Below are positions 22,772-40,350 of a stretch of 64,000 bases of DNA, piece by piece; the stretch's first letter is position 1, and every line of letters begins with the position of its first letter. The notes beneath the pieces were generated by a model. The model was not told where the DNA came from, did not search any database, and saw nothing but the letters and a program-made list of their open reading frames with translations. Source of the stretch: Channallabes apus (Eukaryota; Chordata; Actinopteri; Siluriformes; Clariidae); the NCBI GenBank assembly GCA_030522415.1, contig CM060109.1, positions 27,688,892 to 27,752,891 of the forward strand, written 5' to 3'. A program made the translations under genes and the position numbers.

Positions 22772-22977
22772 ATTCACACACTATGGTCAATTTTGGGAAC
22801 GCCAATTAGCCTAATCTGCATGTCTTTGGACTGTGGGAGGAAACCGGAGTACCCGGAGGAAACCCACCAAACACGGGGAGAACATGCAAACTCCATGCAC
22901 ACAGAGACGGGAATCGAACCCGGACCCTGGAGGTGCAAGGCGACAGTGCTAACCACTACACCACCGTGCTGCCATTA
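22588..22977 (-). mobile_element. tRNA-derived SINE, minus strand, with long CA tract
   Basis: Reverse-oriented full-length copy. Tail CTTCTATACCGCTTTATCCT, then GGAGCCTATCCCAGGACACT, a (CA)n expansion at about 22717-22770 where the consensus has TG repeats, then GAATCGAACCCGGACCCTGG (B-box complement) and a head ending CACCGTGCTGCC. Confidence 0.88.
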
Positions 22978-23009
22978 TTCTGTACTTTTTACTTTTTAAT
23001 TTACTAGTT

Positions 23010-23148
23010 TTCAGTAACTGCTTTATCCTAGTCATGGTTATGGTGGATCCTGCCTTCACAGAGGCAGTTACCTGAGCTCAAGAAAAAAACAAGCAGCTTG
23101 GAGCTGTGACGCATCAGCGCTAACTGCTGCTCCACTGTACTATTTCTT
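23010..23148 (-). mobile_element. Possible very old SINE remnant, minus strand
   Basis: The order of short matches resembles the SINE: a CTGCTTTATCCTAG-like tail, GGATCCTGCC, then GCTAACTGCTGCTCCACTGT-like head. It is heavily diverged, and I would not defend it without an alignment. Confidence 0.35.
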
Positions 23149-23516
23149 AGCAATAAATATATTAACATTTAAAATGTATGTTGTTAATACAAGGAGCAAG
23201 CTAACCACAGTGCTAATAAAAAGGAACAAGTAATAGTAACAGAACTTGTACAGACCCTGTGATTTTCATCTTCTATAAACTTAATACTTGATGAACATGA
23301 CTAGCATTCAAAGTAAATGCTTACATTTAGTAAGCAGTCTTATCAGCTATGAATCAGTCTCAGAGTCTTCCTTTGGTCTGGCAAGTCCTCCTGCTATGTG
23401 TACAGTTGCCATCTTCTGAGATTGCATTTTATACTCCAATAACTGCAAACTTCAACAGCTTTCACCACAATTCCCCTTGTGCTCTTAAATGTGTGTGGCT
23501 TTGAAAATTTCTCCAA

Positions 23517-29227
<5,711 letters not shown>

Positions 29228-29345
29228 TCTCCTGCTCACTCACAGACCAACACGGAAGCTGCAGTCGCGTTGTTCTCTTCCCTGAACAACACACACGCAG
29301 CGTCACCGCCGGGGTTAGACCACGCTGTAGTGGGGAGAAAACATA
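29228..29345 (-). promoter_or_regulatory. mfsd9: mfsd9 promoter / 5' UTR
   Basis: A short CpG-richer stretch just upstream of the mfsd9 start codon (TCGCGT, CGCAGCGTCACCGCCGGGG) stands out against AT-rich surroundings. It is the likely promoter-proximal region. No TATA box was recognised. Confidence 0.4.
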
Positions 29346-29869
29346 CCGAAGTACGTTCAGTCTCCATATACATCAGTTTTTCCATTATATTTCCTGTACA
29401 TGATGTATTATTTAAAACAACAAAACGAAACTCTAAAGTATGGATAGATTGCAATGAAAATGCGCTGACGCATTGTTAGTAAGAAGACCACCGAGCCTGC
29501 TCATGGTACAGTCCAAGTTCTGCGTCATTTTTACCACGCGCTTCATTCAAACACACGTTATTTTCGTTTTCTATTTCATTCTATCTGGCATTTTAACATT
29601 AAACTATTCATGTCCACTAAATCTCATCCTAAATTATTGTCTTTCATTTGTGACGTCAAAAGCCTCTTACACTCCACAAAAATGCTATGCTTCTGTCTCG
29701 ACATTCAGAATTAAATAATAAACTACTGCAACCTTTTTCTTTAGCTTTTACCTTTTCTTGCCGTGTGTTATTTGAATGTAACTGGCATAGTGGTACAGAT
29801 TAAATGCTTTGTCACATGCACTTTTGTATTATTATTACTTCTTGCATATTCCAGTTGGAATGGTTAGAG

Positions 29870-30010
29870 CCCACGGTCAGCCAGCATACAGTGTCCCTGG
29901 AGCAGACAGGGTTAAGGCCCTTGCTCAAGAGCTCAACAATAGTAACTTGGTGATGCTGGAGCCTGACTGCCCTAACCTTCTGATCAATGCAGAACCTCAC
30001 CCATTTGAGC
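29870..30010 (+). repeat. Fragment of a second SINE-type repeat
   Basis: Contains CAGGGTTAAGGCCCTTGCTC and GATGCTGGAGCCTGACTGCC, which resemble the body of the other tRNA-derived SINE seen at 52905-53092. The head and tail are missing. Confidence 0.45.
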
Positions 30011-30039
30011 CACTCCAGGGTTATGGGTTTGTGTCTCTT

Positions 30040-30165
30040 TTTACATGTTCTTCCTGTGTCTGGTGGGTTTCCTCCCACTGTTCAAAGACATGCAGATTAG
30101 GCTAACAAACACACACTGCGGGTAATTTAGGAATGCCAGTTAGCAATCTGCATGTCTTTTGACCT
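30040..30165 (+). mobile_element. SINE fragment, plus strand
   Basis: The middle of the common SINE (CTGTGTCTGGTGGGTTTCCT, AAAGACATGCAGATTAGGCT). Truncated at both ends. Confidence 0.6.
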
Positions 30166-30285
30166 AACCCTGAACCTGTACAGGACTGTATACCTCAGCT
30201 TTGCACCTCAGTCTTGTAGAGTATGTAGAGTAAAACACTGTATTTTATTTGTGTTCATTAAGTCAAGCTTTGTTTGCTTCTGTTT

Positions 30286-30478
30286 GCGCGCACACACACA
30301 CACACACTCATTCACACACTATGGTCAATTTGGGAACGCCAATTAGCCTAACCTGCATATCTTTGGACTGTGAAAGGAAACCGGAGTACCCGGAGGAAAC
30401 CCACCAAGCACGGGAAGAACATGCAAACTCCATGCACACAGAGACGGGAATCGAACCCGGACCCTGGAGGTGCAGGAT
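30286..30478 (-). mobile_element. SINE 5' half, minus strand
   Basis: Reverse copy from a CA tract through the B-box complement (GAATCGAACCCGGACCCTGG). It stops at GGTGCAGG without the first part of the head. The tail side is absent. Confidence 0.75.
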
Positions 30479-30479
30479 A

Positions 30480-30700
30480 TCCAGGCAATTTAAGGCACGC
30501 AAAGTAATTAAAAATGGTGGGGGGGGAAATCTAATAACATACAACAATAAAAAAATCAACTATTGGAATGATGATAAATGGAATTAGTCTGTTAAGGCAA
30601 AAAGCTCGAATAAATATCTGTATGAAATCTGTAAATGTAAACATCTGTATATAAATCTGTAAATACATATGATATGTCTTTTACACAAGGGTTAATCACT
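30480..30700 (+). repeat. Unnamed dispersed repeat, copy 1 of 2
   Basis: Matches 34925-35100 in the same orientation over about 170 bases. Shared words include GGCAATTTAAGGC, ATGATAAATGGAATTAGT, AAAAAGCT(C/T)GAATAAA and ATCTGTAAAT. Copy 2 begins with CTTTATTTATCCACATGGGG, a phrase typical of retroposon 3' ends in fish. Confidence 0.6.
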
Positions 30701-30949
30701 GCAGGAATAATCCAAATAAAATGGATCTTAAGGATGACTTTTTGACCAGGCAATATATTTTCCATTTTGCATACTTACATTTCTTACAGCGTGGGGCTTG
30801 AGCATGCGCGCATGCAAGTTAAGGACGTGCTTTGATACCAACACTTTCTTCACCAACTCACTAGGTGGTGGTAATGCACAATATATCTGCGCGTCACCTG
30901 CTGTAGATAAATGAGTAGAAGATGAAGACAGCACCAGACAGACAGCAAC

Positions 30950-30987
30950 CTGATTGTGTGTGTGTGTGTGTGTGTGGGGGGGGGGGT
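30950..30987. repeat. (TG)n-(G)n microsatellite
   Basis: Ten or so TG repeats run into a G11 tract. Confidence 0.9.
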
Positions 30988-31424
30988 ACTCTTTTAAATA
31001 GTACCTGCTCTCGGAGGTACTCTTTTAAAACTAATAAAAAAAATTAAAAGTGCTAGAAATTCTTTAACGAAATAAGTTACTGACAGTTTTTAGATAAGAA
31101 AGTTAAACAATTGATTATTTCTTGAAACTGCAGCAGCTAATTTCTAAAACCTTTGGTATTTTAATGGAATATTGCCCATATAAAGTATTAATATTTAAGT
31201 ATATAAATATTTTTAAATAACAGGCACTAGATTTTGCCAACAAGTATTTAAATTTAGTAATTTTTTTTGGTGGGGGGATAAGAATTTTTTGTTGTACTTT
31301 ATTCGTTCTTTGTAATAGTAGTTAGCCTCGTAATGCATAGGACAATAAGACAAGAAGCTGTAAAATGTTATGTTGATAATTTTGCCTTTTGTTTGTGTGA
31401 TGCATAATTAAACTGAATTAGGAG

Positions 31425-31850
31425 GCTAAAATTTGATTCCTGCCTTGGATGTTTACCTGTGCTTGGTGGGTTTTTCTCCCACACTCCAAAGACATGCAGA
31501 TAAGGCTAATTGGTGTTTCCAAAATTGCATACTATGTGTGCGATGGTTGTGTATCTTGCCTCGTTCCCGAAGTCTCCTTGTATTCCCAAAAGTATTCAGC
31601 TTCTTGGTATGGCTGCTAGACTTATAGAATATATAGATATAACTTTTAGCATATACACTGTGTTTGCCAAATGGAAATCTGTGAAGTACTCTGGTCAAGA
31701 ATATGTTTATATAACGGAAAAAAGTGTTTTTTTTATGCTGGCAAATGAAATTTTTTAATTAGCAAAAATGTTTATGCCTGGATGGATTGGCACCCTGTCC
31801 AGGTGTACCCTGCCTTGTGCCTTAAGCCTCCTTGAAACACACTTGTTCAT
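31425..31850 (+). mobile_element. Two decayed SINE fragments, plus strand
   Basis: 31430-31600 carries GTGCTTGGTGGGTTTTTCTC and CAAAGACATGCAGATAAGGC. 31780-31840 carries GGATTGGCACCCTGTCCAGG. The DNA between them is unrelated, so they are either two insertions or one interrupted copy. Confidence 0.55.
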
Positions 31851-31904
31851 GCTTTCTCTTTGTAAATAATTAAATAATATAAAATACAAAAAGTAAAATG
31901 CACA

Positions 31905-32200
31905 AACTGAGCTCTTCTTTAGGTATACCTTGCTAGTACTTAGTACCTATGTTTTGTCTTAAGAACTTCCCTACTTCTTTATGGCATAGATTCAATAAGG
32001 TGCTTAAAACATTCCTTAGAGGTTCTGGTCCATATTCACATCATATTTTTGTTGGCTGAAACCAATTTGAGATTATTTTAGCTTTGTGATATGGCCCTTT
32101 AGCCTGCATGGACAGAGGTTTGTTGGGTAACTAATGGGAGCAGGACTCCTTCATCATGGACAATGAGAGACTGATGATATGACAAAATTTCTCCAAAATA
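31905..32200. repeat. Old copy of a common teleost dispersed repeat
   Basis: The phrases GGTATACCTTGCTAGTACTT, TTATGGCATAGATTCAATAA, GGTGCTTAAAACATTCCTTA and GAGGTTCTGGTCCATATTCA follow the order found in a widespread teleost non-coding repeat. No coding capacity. Confidence 0.55.
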
Positions 32201-32699
32201 ATTTATTAAACTAAAATGTTGCATGTGCATTCATTTACTCACATTTCCTGCGTTAGTACACATACCTACGCCTCTTGCAGTTTATCACTGCCCTGACACT
32301 CAAGCAGCTGAAAATCACAGGTTTATAACACATTGTCACTTCTATGCAACACACAGTAAAGTGGAACTTAAATAGTTCTACACAAATTATTTAATAATGT
32401 TCATAGTCATGGATGAAGTGAATAGTTTTCTATGTGATGATGTGTTTAACATTAATAGAAGCACTTACATTATATAACTGACTATCTCACTTTTGTCTGT
32501 AACATGACAAGTTACTTATTCTAACACATTACCTTGGGATATTATTTACATAAGTGCTTTTCCTATTTGCTCTGAATTTGAATAAAATAAGTAAAATTTC
32601 CCTTTGATATGACAAATAATGTATGAGAAAAAACACCATTTTCATTAGTTTGATATTTATTACCCCACAAAATTTAGACCATAGCAGGGATATCCTCAA

Positions 32700-33850
32700 A
32701 TAACGTAAATTGACAATGTCAGTAGCAGGTGTTTCCACCATTTGCCACAATGACAGCTTGACAGCGACGTCTCATGATGTTGTTCTGAGGCAATGTGTTC
32801 CACTCTTCCACAAGTGCTACCAGGTCACGTGGGGATGGGGTACGATCACCCAGTCTCTGCTCCAACTGGTCCCAGACGTGATATATGGAGTTCAGGTCAG
32901 GGGACATTGATGGCCATATCATGTGAGGCACTCCAACTTCCTCGAGCTGTGACAATTCTGCCACGATGTGGTGGAGAATTATCATCCATGAACAGAAAGT
33001 TGAGGGTGTGCTGGCGGAATTGGGGGATAATGATAGGTTCTATGATGTCTCTGAGGTAAGGACGTGCAGTGACTGAGCCATGTACAATAACCAAATCTGT
33101 TTTGTGCTGACTGATGATGCCTGCCCAGACTGTTGCACCTCCTCCACCAAAGCAAACCCTGGGGACCATGTTGACCTCAGCGTATCGCTCACCTCGCCTT
33201 CTCCAGCAACGCCGATGACACTCATCAGTGAACAGGACAGTAGACCACTGCTGCATTGTCCAGGTCACATGGTCTTGTGCCTACTGCAAAAGTTCGCGGC
33301 GGTGTCTTGGTGTCAGTAGAGTCACCTACAACGGTCATCTGGCATTCAAGCCAAAGCAGTGGGTCGGTTGCGAATGGTTTGTCTGGAACCCCTAGTACCC
33401 CTCGCATCTCGTAAATGGGCCTGCAGCTGTATGGCAGTTGCATAACGAAGTCTGAGTGCATAGGTCCTTGGGTAATGGTCATCGTTGCGGTCTGTCACTC
33501 GTGGGGCTCCACTCCTGGGTCTGTCATGAACTCTGCCAGTAGTTCTGTGTCTTGATGCAAGTCTGCTGATAACACTTTGAGACACACCAAGTTCACGATC
33601 TGACTGCCTGCCACCGACCCGAAGGCGCGCCATGGCCAGGTGGCGCTGCTCGTCCGTTAAGTGGCGTCGTGTTTTTATGGCTGTTTGAATAATGAACTTG
33701 GAATGACTTACTGACAATACCAGCTTTTTATACCCACAGAATGTTGAAATTGATGCCACGTTGAAAAAGGTTGTCTTTTGGGATTGGCCCCAATATAAGG
33801 CACAATGAGTACACCTGTAGACAATGAGACCATTACATAGACACACCTCA
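32700..33850 (-). mobile_element. Tc1/mariner-type element upstream of mfsd9, minus strand
   Basis: Bounded by the transposase coding remnants. I could not find clear terminal inverted repeats, so the outer limits are approximate. It lies between mfsd9 and tmem182. Confidence 0.65.
32719..33690 (-). pseudogene. DD34E transposase with lost catalytic Glu
   Basis: Minus-strand frames carry the N-terminal helix-turn-helix (HLTDEQRHLAMARLRVGGRQ, SDRELGVSQSVISRL), an Arg-rich linker (DRPRSGAPRVTDRND), then [12 protein letters not shown] with the first Asp and [14 protein letters not shown] with the second. The last motif reads [14 protein letters not shown], with Tyr where Glu is needed. It ends AVIVANGGNTCY. 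At least three frameshifts separate the parts. It is an inactive fossil. Confidence 0.8.
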
Positions 33851-34231
33851 TTTTGTGTTTTCCATCACCCCAATACAATTGCCTCCCTATCCCAAAAATG
33901 TCTGAAGTGAAACAAATACTGTATGTATGACATCCAAGTCTCTCACAATATCCCTAACTTGTTGTGAGTAGTGGTGTGTGTACAGTATATACTGTGTACA
34001 CCTTCACCTTGAAAGCAATTTGGAACTAGTCATCTTGGAAAATCATCAAAGCAAATGGGTTATGGTGATCTTAAAACATAAATGGGTACTGGTGATCCTA
34101 AAAAACATGAAAACAAAGTGTACCTGTAATTTAAAACAAACAAACAAACAATAAAAAAACAGGAACTGGTCATCTTAAAAAAACAACAACAACATGAAAA
34201 CAAATCGTTACAGGCGATATTAAAACTGAAA

Positions 34232-34325
34232 ACAACCTCTTCGTGGTAAGCACTGTCGCCTCACATCCAGTCGGGAATCTGCATGTTCTCTCAATGTTTC
34301 CTTTAAGTTTCCTCCAGGTATATAT
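34232..34325 (+). mobile_element. Decayed SINE fragment
   Basis: Short head-to-body stretch (GTGGTAAGCACTGTCGCCTC, CTGCATGTTCTC, GTTTCCTCC). Truncated. Confidence 0.5.
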
Positions 34326-34904
34326 TTATTATTTCACTCAGAACAGATATATGGTACTGTAACTCATCTACAGGAGGCTGATGACTATTTCAATCACTCA
34401 GAGACAAAAGCAAACACATGCTTCGCAGTAAAATTCTACTTTCTAATGTTCTAAGCTAAACTGATATACCGTGGTTTACATAATGGTAAATAAATAAGAA
34501 AACAGATATCATGCTGCATGAACAGTTGGAAACCTACATGATTAGATGAGATGCTGTACCTTATTAAAGGATATGATATAAGACATCTCCAGATCTTTCA
34601 TCAACAGACTTCCAAGTAGTGCCTATGGCACTGTAGGACACCCATCCATTGGCAGACATTTAATTGAGCACAGCTGGCTTTGTTTTCATTGAACGGATGG
34701 ATAGCTTAGCTCATCATACTCATTTGAAGCAATACTTTTTAACCATGAAGTGAAAAACTTAGGGTTTACTTAAACAGGTCTGATGGCTACAGTAACTCTA
34801 ACCCTAGTGTAACGAACTTGTGCTTATTATATAGTATTTGCCCAAAAGGACAGTTCAACACATGTGCTTATCTGTTGGAAGGATACCTGGAAGGTATGGG
34901 ATAA

Positions 34905-35100
34905 ATAAAAAACTTTATTTATCCACATGGGGCAATTTAAGGCCCACAGAGTAGTTACAAAAAACATCAGTGGAAATACCAAATAAAATGGCATACTGTT
35001 TTGTCAGAGTGATGATAAATGGAATTAGTATGTTAGTACAAAAAGCTTGAATAAACTTCTGTATAAATATCTGTAAATAAATATAAACTGTGAAAAAAAG
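34905..35100 (+). repeat. Unnamed dispersed repeat, copy 2 of 2
   Basis: Starts with a retroposon-end-like phrase (ACTTTATTTATCCACATGGG) and then matches the copy at 30480-30700. Confidence 0.6.
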
Positions 35101-35439
35101 GTAGTGCTTAATAGCCAACACAAAGTAGAGGTGAAAAGGATGGATGCATATATTAATAAATTAAACTTAAAGTGAGTTGTGCAGTATGTAAACATTGGTA
35201 TGTAACATCATTAGAGTTATTGTCATAGCCAGAGTCCAGGGGGGTGTTCCAGAAAGCAGGTTATGTGACATACCCGGATAAGTTTGAGGGTAAGTTAGTG
35301 GATAACCTCAACTTCCGGTTCCAAAAACGGAGGTAACTTTCTGGGTATGTATGTAACCATAGCAACTTACTCTCTGAAGATAACCTGCTCGGTAACAGGT
35401 TATGTTCCAGGGTAAGTTTGTTCCAGAAGCTTAGTGAGC

Positions 35440-36730
35440 ATGGCGCGCCCTTTTGATGAGGATCCTGTGGACGTGGAGGCACAGATTATACGCGGTTTTT
35501 TTCGCCGGGAGAGAGTTATAAGACCGCGTATTGATGTGTTTTCATTTCCGAATGATTATTTAAAAGAGCGTTATCGGTTTTCAAGGGAATCGTTAATTTA
35601 CTTAACACATCTCCTGAAACCGCATATTGTACATGTCACAAACCGCAGGTCTGCGCTTAGCACAGAAAATATTCTGTACATAGCACTTCGGTTTTTTGCG
35701 TCAGGGCATTTTCTGTACAATGTGGGAGATGCAGAGAATGTGGGAAAGGCAACTGTGTGTAGAGCCGTTCGTACAGTATGTCTGGCACTTAAGCACTTTT
35801 TACACTCATGTGTACAGCAGGTCCCTGGCCATAAACCTCTCCACATTATTAAAGAGGAGTTCCACAGAGTGGCAGGTTTGTCCTTTGTAGTAAAATCTAC
35901 AGTATGACGCACATTTAATATGTAGATATACTATTTATATACATGTATTCATCCTGCATACACACACTTGGTCCTTGCATATATGCCTTTGTATTTCAGG
36001 GTTTCCAAATGTAATTGGGTGCATTGATGGCACCCACATTCCTATTAAAGCTCCTTCAATAAATGAGGGAGACTGTTAATAGGAAATCTATTCATAGCAT
36101 CAATGTACAGGTAACAACTTAATTTTGTGTCCTTAATTTTTTGCCTTGTTAGAATCATTAAACTCATTACTTTTTTCCACTAAATAGGTAATATGTGAGG
36201 CAACCCACATTATTACTAATGTTGAGGCCAAATGGCCAGAATCTGTGCATGATGCCAGAATTTTCCGGGAGTCATCATTATGCCAGACATTTCAGCAGGG
36301 TATGTTTTGCGTTATGCATTTTAATTTTTACAAAATTGCATTGTACACTTGAAACATTACAGGACACTTGAATGGTTACTTGCTGGGGGACAGAGGATAC
36401 ACTTGTCTGCCCTATTTAATGATACCCTACCCTGAACCTGGACCACAGACACGCTTTAACCTGGCTCACCGCCGAACACGGGCCAAGGTGGAGATGACCA
36501 TAGGGATCCTAAAGTCAAGGTTTCAGTGTCTGCGTGGACTCCGGGTCAGTCCAGAGAGGGCATGCGACATCATAATGGCTTGTGTTGTGCTTCACAACAT
36601 TGCCACGATAAGAGGAGAGAGCCACCCTCCTTATATCGAAGAGGATAGCGTAGAGGAACCTCTACAAATTTGTGCACATAGAGATGGAAAACTTTTGAGA
36701 GACAGGATTTGTCAAAGTTTCTTTTATTAA
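35440..36730 (+). pseudogene. Harbinger (HARBI1-like) transposase, frameshifted
   Basis: Four exons with GT-AG borders: 35440 to about 35871, 36000-36110, 36188-36299 and 36363-36730. Exon 1 gives the N-terminal helical region (RESLIYLTHLLKPHI, VGKATVCRAVRTVC). Exon 2 has the first catalytic Asp in GCIDGTHIPIKAP and then, after NEGD, a two-base loss that produces stop codons. Exon 3 has VHDARIFRES. Exon 4 has the second Asp in LLGDRGYTCLPYLM and the Glu in RAKVEMTIGILKSRFQCLRG, ending DRICQSFFY. The D-D-E triad is present, so only the frameshift stands out. I chose the ATG at 35440 because the earlier GTG is not a eukaryotic start. Confidence 0.87.
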
Positions 36731-36889
36731 ATTTTTTTATTGGTCTGCTGTTCACTGTGGTTCATTTCTTTATTTCCTGAAAAACAATGAAAGTAAAATT
36801 AAATAAAATGTGGTGTTAATACATTGCTTTATATACACAACACTTTTAACATGCAACAGATTCATATTTACACAAGTTCTCACCTTAAG

Positions 36890-38321
36890 GCGATGCTCCA
36901 GTAATTCCATTTCTAGAGTAGCCTTTTTAATTTGAAGCTGTACTGTATAAGGTCCATCTCCATGTCACTTTTTCTTATTTGTTTTTGAAGATGGACCTTA
37001 TACAGCTCCTTTGCTGGCAACTAGGAAGGCAAAAATAATTACATAAATGGCATTCTGTCAGACAATAAAATTTAAATCTGGACAACTGCACAAATTCTTA
37101 CACTTCTTAGATCATGAACTGAGATTGAAGGACCCTCATCTGTTGGTAAATCCCCAGGTATATACTGTGAAAGAACATTGCCTGTTACTGTAATGAAAAA
37201 GGGGGCATGCATTATAATGGTATGCATCATACCTCAGTGGATCTTCCAGCATTGTCCACGTCTGTCACAGCAGATATGGTCTCTTCATCGTCATCCTTCA
37301 GTGGAAATATACAAGTATACATTATCAGGCAAAAAGACAAAAAATAAAGATCTAAAAGTACCTGACAACAAAACACAACTGACAGACTGTCATTTCTGCA
37401 GGGTCCAATAATACAATCCCTCCATCTGTATCTATAAGAAAATACAACCCATAAAATTCTCAATTTTATCAAAGACAAAGCAATAATGCAGGAAAAAAAA
37501 CCTTGTCAAAGTAATACAACTAATCAAAAAAAAAGTCACAGTAGCATAATCATATGCAGTTAAATAAAGTAAGCCTGCATAAAAACGGTAAGCATGTTCA
37601 AAAGCCTTTAAGTGACGGAGATAGAAATTTATTCAATCATATAATGAAATCAAATCATAGTGGTAAACTTACATTTCACCATGTTACTTGTGGTGCATGG
37701 TGTGTGTGATGTGCCCCCTGGAATGCCAGCAACCACTGGTGGCCCTTTATTAAGGGACAGAGCCAGCTCCTCAGATGGGGTGAGGGGAGTTGGTGCTGGG
37801 CCCCCGCCAGTTAGACGGGCTTCAGCCTTCTTTCTATGACAGAAAGAATATACTAAACCGTGTTTAATAAATTGTTCAGTTAATGTGTTATCAAATATTA
37901 CCTTTTTGCAGAATGTTCTTGTGTTTCATTTTGACTTGGCTCAAAGTTCTTTTGGCTCCAGATGGATTACAACTTATTAAATAAGAAACCATATATTCCT
38001 AGTCAATATACACTGGTATTTTAACCTAAAGAAATCAATGGCTAGAAAAGTAAATGCTATCATAGTGATTTAACAGTCAAAAGGATGCGGAAGGGGTGTT
38101 TTAATTAATTATAAATATTTAGCATTATAATTAAATTTAATATACTCACGCATTTACTCTGTCCGTTATTTTTTGCCAAGCCAACTCTCTTTGTTTAGCC
38201 GATGCAGCCGTATTGCTTTTTTCTGGATTATAGGCTTTAATTCTTCAAAAGCGAGCATTAAAACCTCCAACTCCGCCTCCGTGAAGTATGCCGCTCTCTT
38301 TATTTCACTTGGAAGTTCCAT
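36890..38321 (-). pseudogene. Harbinger accessory Myb/SANT-like protein, frameshifted
   Basis: The ATG at 38321 starts MELPSEIKRAAYFTEAELEV, a Myb/SANT-like (NAIF1-like) domain. A one-base loss in the A run near 38215 breaks the frame. Beyond it the reading continues KQRELAWQKITDRVNA to a donor near 38153. Later exons give VKMKHKNILQK (about 37913-37960), a Pro-rich stretch (37675-37834), acidic exons near 37400 and 37240-37295, and a coiled C-terminus near 36900-37015 (MEMDLIQYSFKLK) that is also frameshifted. In active Harbingers this partner carries the nuclease to the nucleus and to the ends. Confidence 0.75.
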
Positions 38322-39399
38322 TATAACTCGTGAAATCCGCGATCCATTGAAAATGTCTTTATGTAGGCACCGTGCACGCGCATTAACTCTGGGTAACCAG
38401 TAGGGGGTTGATTAAACTAAATCTTATTAGGTGTTTTGGAACCGACATACTCTCGGTATGCGGGTTTGGGGTTAATCAACCCAGAGGTTAAGATTAACCA
38501 AATGGTAAGTTAACCAAGCTTTCTGGAACACCCCCCAGATCTCTATATGAATGTTTTGTTTTTCTTTACAGATTGTGAGTGAGAGTCCATGAGTCTAATA
38601 AAAAAAAAAAATAAAAAAAAAAAAAAAAAATGGGGTGGGGTGTAACTGATCAGGTGTAACAGATCTGGTGATTGTATATATTTTTTTATTTCAGTTTTTG
38701 TGTTCTGAACTGGCTTCCTCACTCTCTGCCTCAAATTTGTACCATACTCCACAATGTTCCTGATAAACATTTTGAACTGAATTTTCTGCATTGTGGTACT
38801 ATAGTGGCATGGTAATGTAGATTAGTGTGAAGAAAACGCAACAGAACGTTTATTTTAAATCAGTAAACCTGTCACGTTGTGGGTGTAACGGGCTGTTCTT
38901 ATCGCCGTGGGCATATTAATGGCAGGCATAAACGCAGGGGGGTTGGATTAACATAAAATGTCTTTATTCAAAAACACTCAAAACCAAATAAAACACTGGC
39001 TCTGAAAGCTTACCATCACACACGTACTGGGAATTCTGGATCAAAACCCCCACAGGGGGGACACGGAACAAAACTCATTCAAGGGAACACGAAACAAAAC
39101 ACACTTAATGATAAGAGAACTTAAACACACTCAAGGGGCACCAGAAACATAACACACTCGGACTCTGGGAGCTGGTACACAATCTCCGTCTGTAGTGAGA
39201 TACAGTCTCTGTAACATGTAGGCTCTAATACCTGAAACATACAATAACAGTGACAAGAGCTCAGTGTTGTGACAGGCTCTGGGATACAGGCTCTAATACC
39301 TGGAACATATAGTGACATATAACAAACAGTAACAGACTCAAGACATACAGTACATAGACGGTATAACCCAAGCTCGGTTAGGTGGTAACTAAAGCAGGG

Positions 39400-39830
39400 C
39401 TCTACGAGCGGCACCCACACTCGCCATAGCGCATCACGCATGCACGCTCCTGAGTGACCAAAGCTCCGTCCTAGGAGCTACCCATACACACGCTCACCTC
39501 GATGAGCGGCACTCTCTCCCACACGTATAGCTAACACATGGAAAATATACACACCCATATTCACCTACGCCCATCATACTCACACCCACACCCACACGTA
39601 ACCCAAGCTCCTATGATCGGCCTTACACACACACGCAAAACCTACACACCTACTGTATACTCACCTAAGCACATCACACATACCCACACACGTAAGCCAC
39701 GCTCCTATGAGCGGCCCTACACACACGCAAAACCTACACACCTATACTCACCTAAGCACATCACACATACACACACTTAAACCCGTACTGAAACCACACT
39801 CCTATGAGCGGCACAACAGGCACACGCCAA
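39400..39830. repeat. Tandem repeat inside the solo LTR
   Basis: Four to five imperfect copies of a roughly 90-100-bp unit, each with CTCCTATGAGCGGC or a variant followed by an ACACGCAAAACCTACACACC-type stretch. Confidence 0.7.
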
Positions 39831-39835
39831 CCCGG

Positions 39836-40350
39836 TGTTATGCTCTAAAATGCCCCCCTGTCACGGATTGCCCCCCCCCTTACATAATCTCTTTCAAATA
39901 TTATATTAGAACATAAATTCATAGATTTATGGTTTACAAATTACACGAAACGAATTTGATTATAAAATATACATGTTGTATAGGGGAAAAAATATAAATG
40001 ATAAATTAGATATTTTTTTCATATACAAAATATATTTTTATTTTGCTTATTTTATAATTAAAATCGTTTCATGTCATTTTTCATCATAAACAATTATTTA
40101 GTGTAATATGTGATGAATACAAGTGTTAGTTTTGTATTAAATGACAGACCCCTGTGCCATAAAACAAAAATTTTGTATATGACAATTTTTATTAATGGTA
40201 TCGACAGCTTTCACGTGCCTAGGGTTAATTATAATAGTAATAATATATTTGATAATGATAAATTTGAACTTATGTTCTAATATAATATTTGATCGAGATT
40301 ATGTAGGGGGGGGGGCAATCCGTGGCAGGGGGGCATTTTAGAGCATAACA
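39836..40350. mobile_element. Palindromic MITE with poly-C blocks inside the solo LTR
   Basis: About 90 bases at the left (TGTTATGCTCTAAAATGCCC, then a C9 block, then TTACATAATCTC) recur in inverted form at the right. The ends are flanked by CCGG on both sides (39832-39835 and 40351-40354), a likely 4-bp target duplication. The centre, about 39930-40260, is strongly AT-rich with no ORF. It is non-autonomous; the superfamily was not recognised. Confidence 0.75.

Larger units (their letters stand above)
35239..38535 (+). mobile_element. PIF/Harbinger DNA transposon with both genes, nearly complete
   Basis: The inverted ends read GGGGGTGTTCCAGAAAGC and its exact complement. They are flanked by a 3-bp CAG on each side, which I take as the target duplication (the more usual Harbinger duplication is TTA/TAA-like). 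Inside are two convergent genes, as in animal Harbinger elements: a DDE nuclease on the plus strand (35440-36730) and a Myb/SANT-like DNA-binding protein on the minus strand (about 36890-38321). Both keep recognisable introns and both have recent-looking frameshifts, so the element is inactive but young. Length is about 3.3 kb. Confidence 0.9.
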
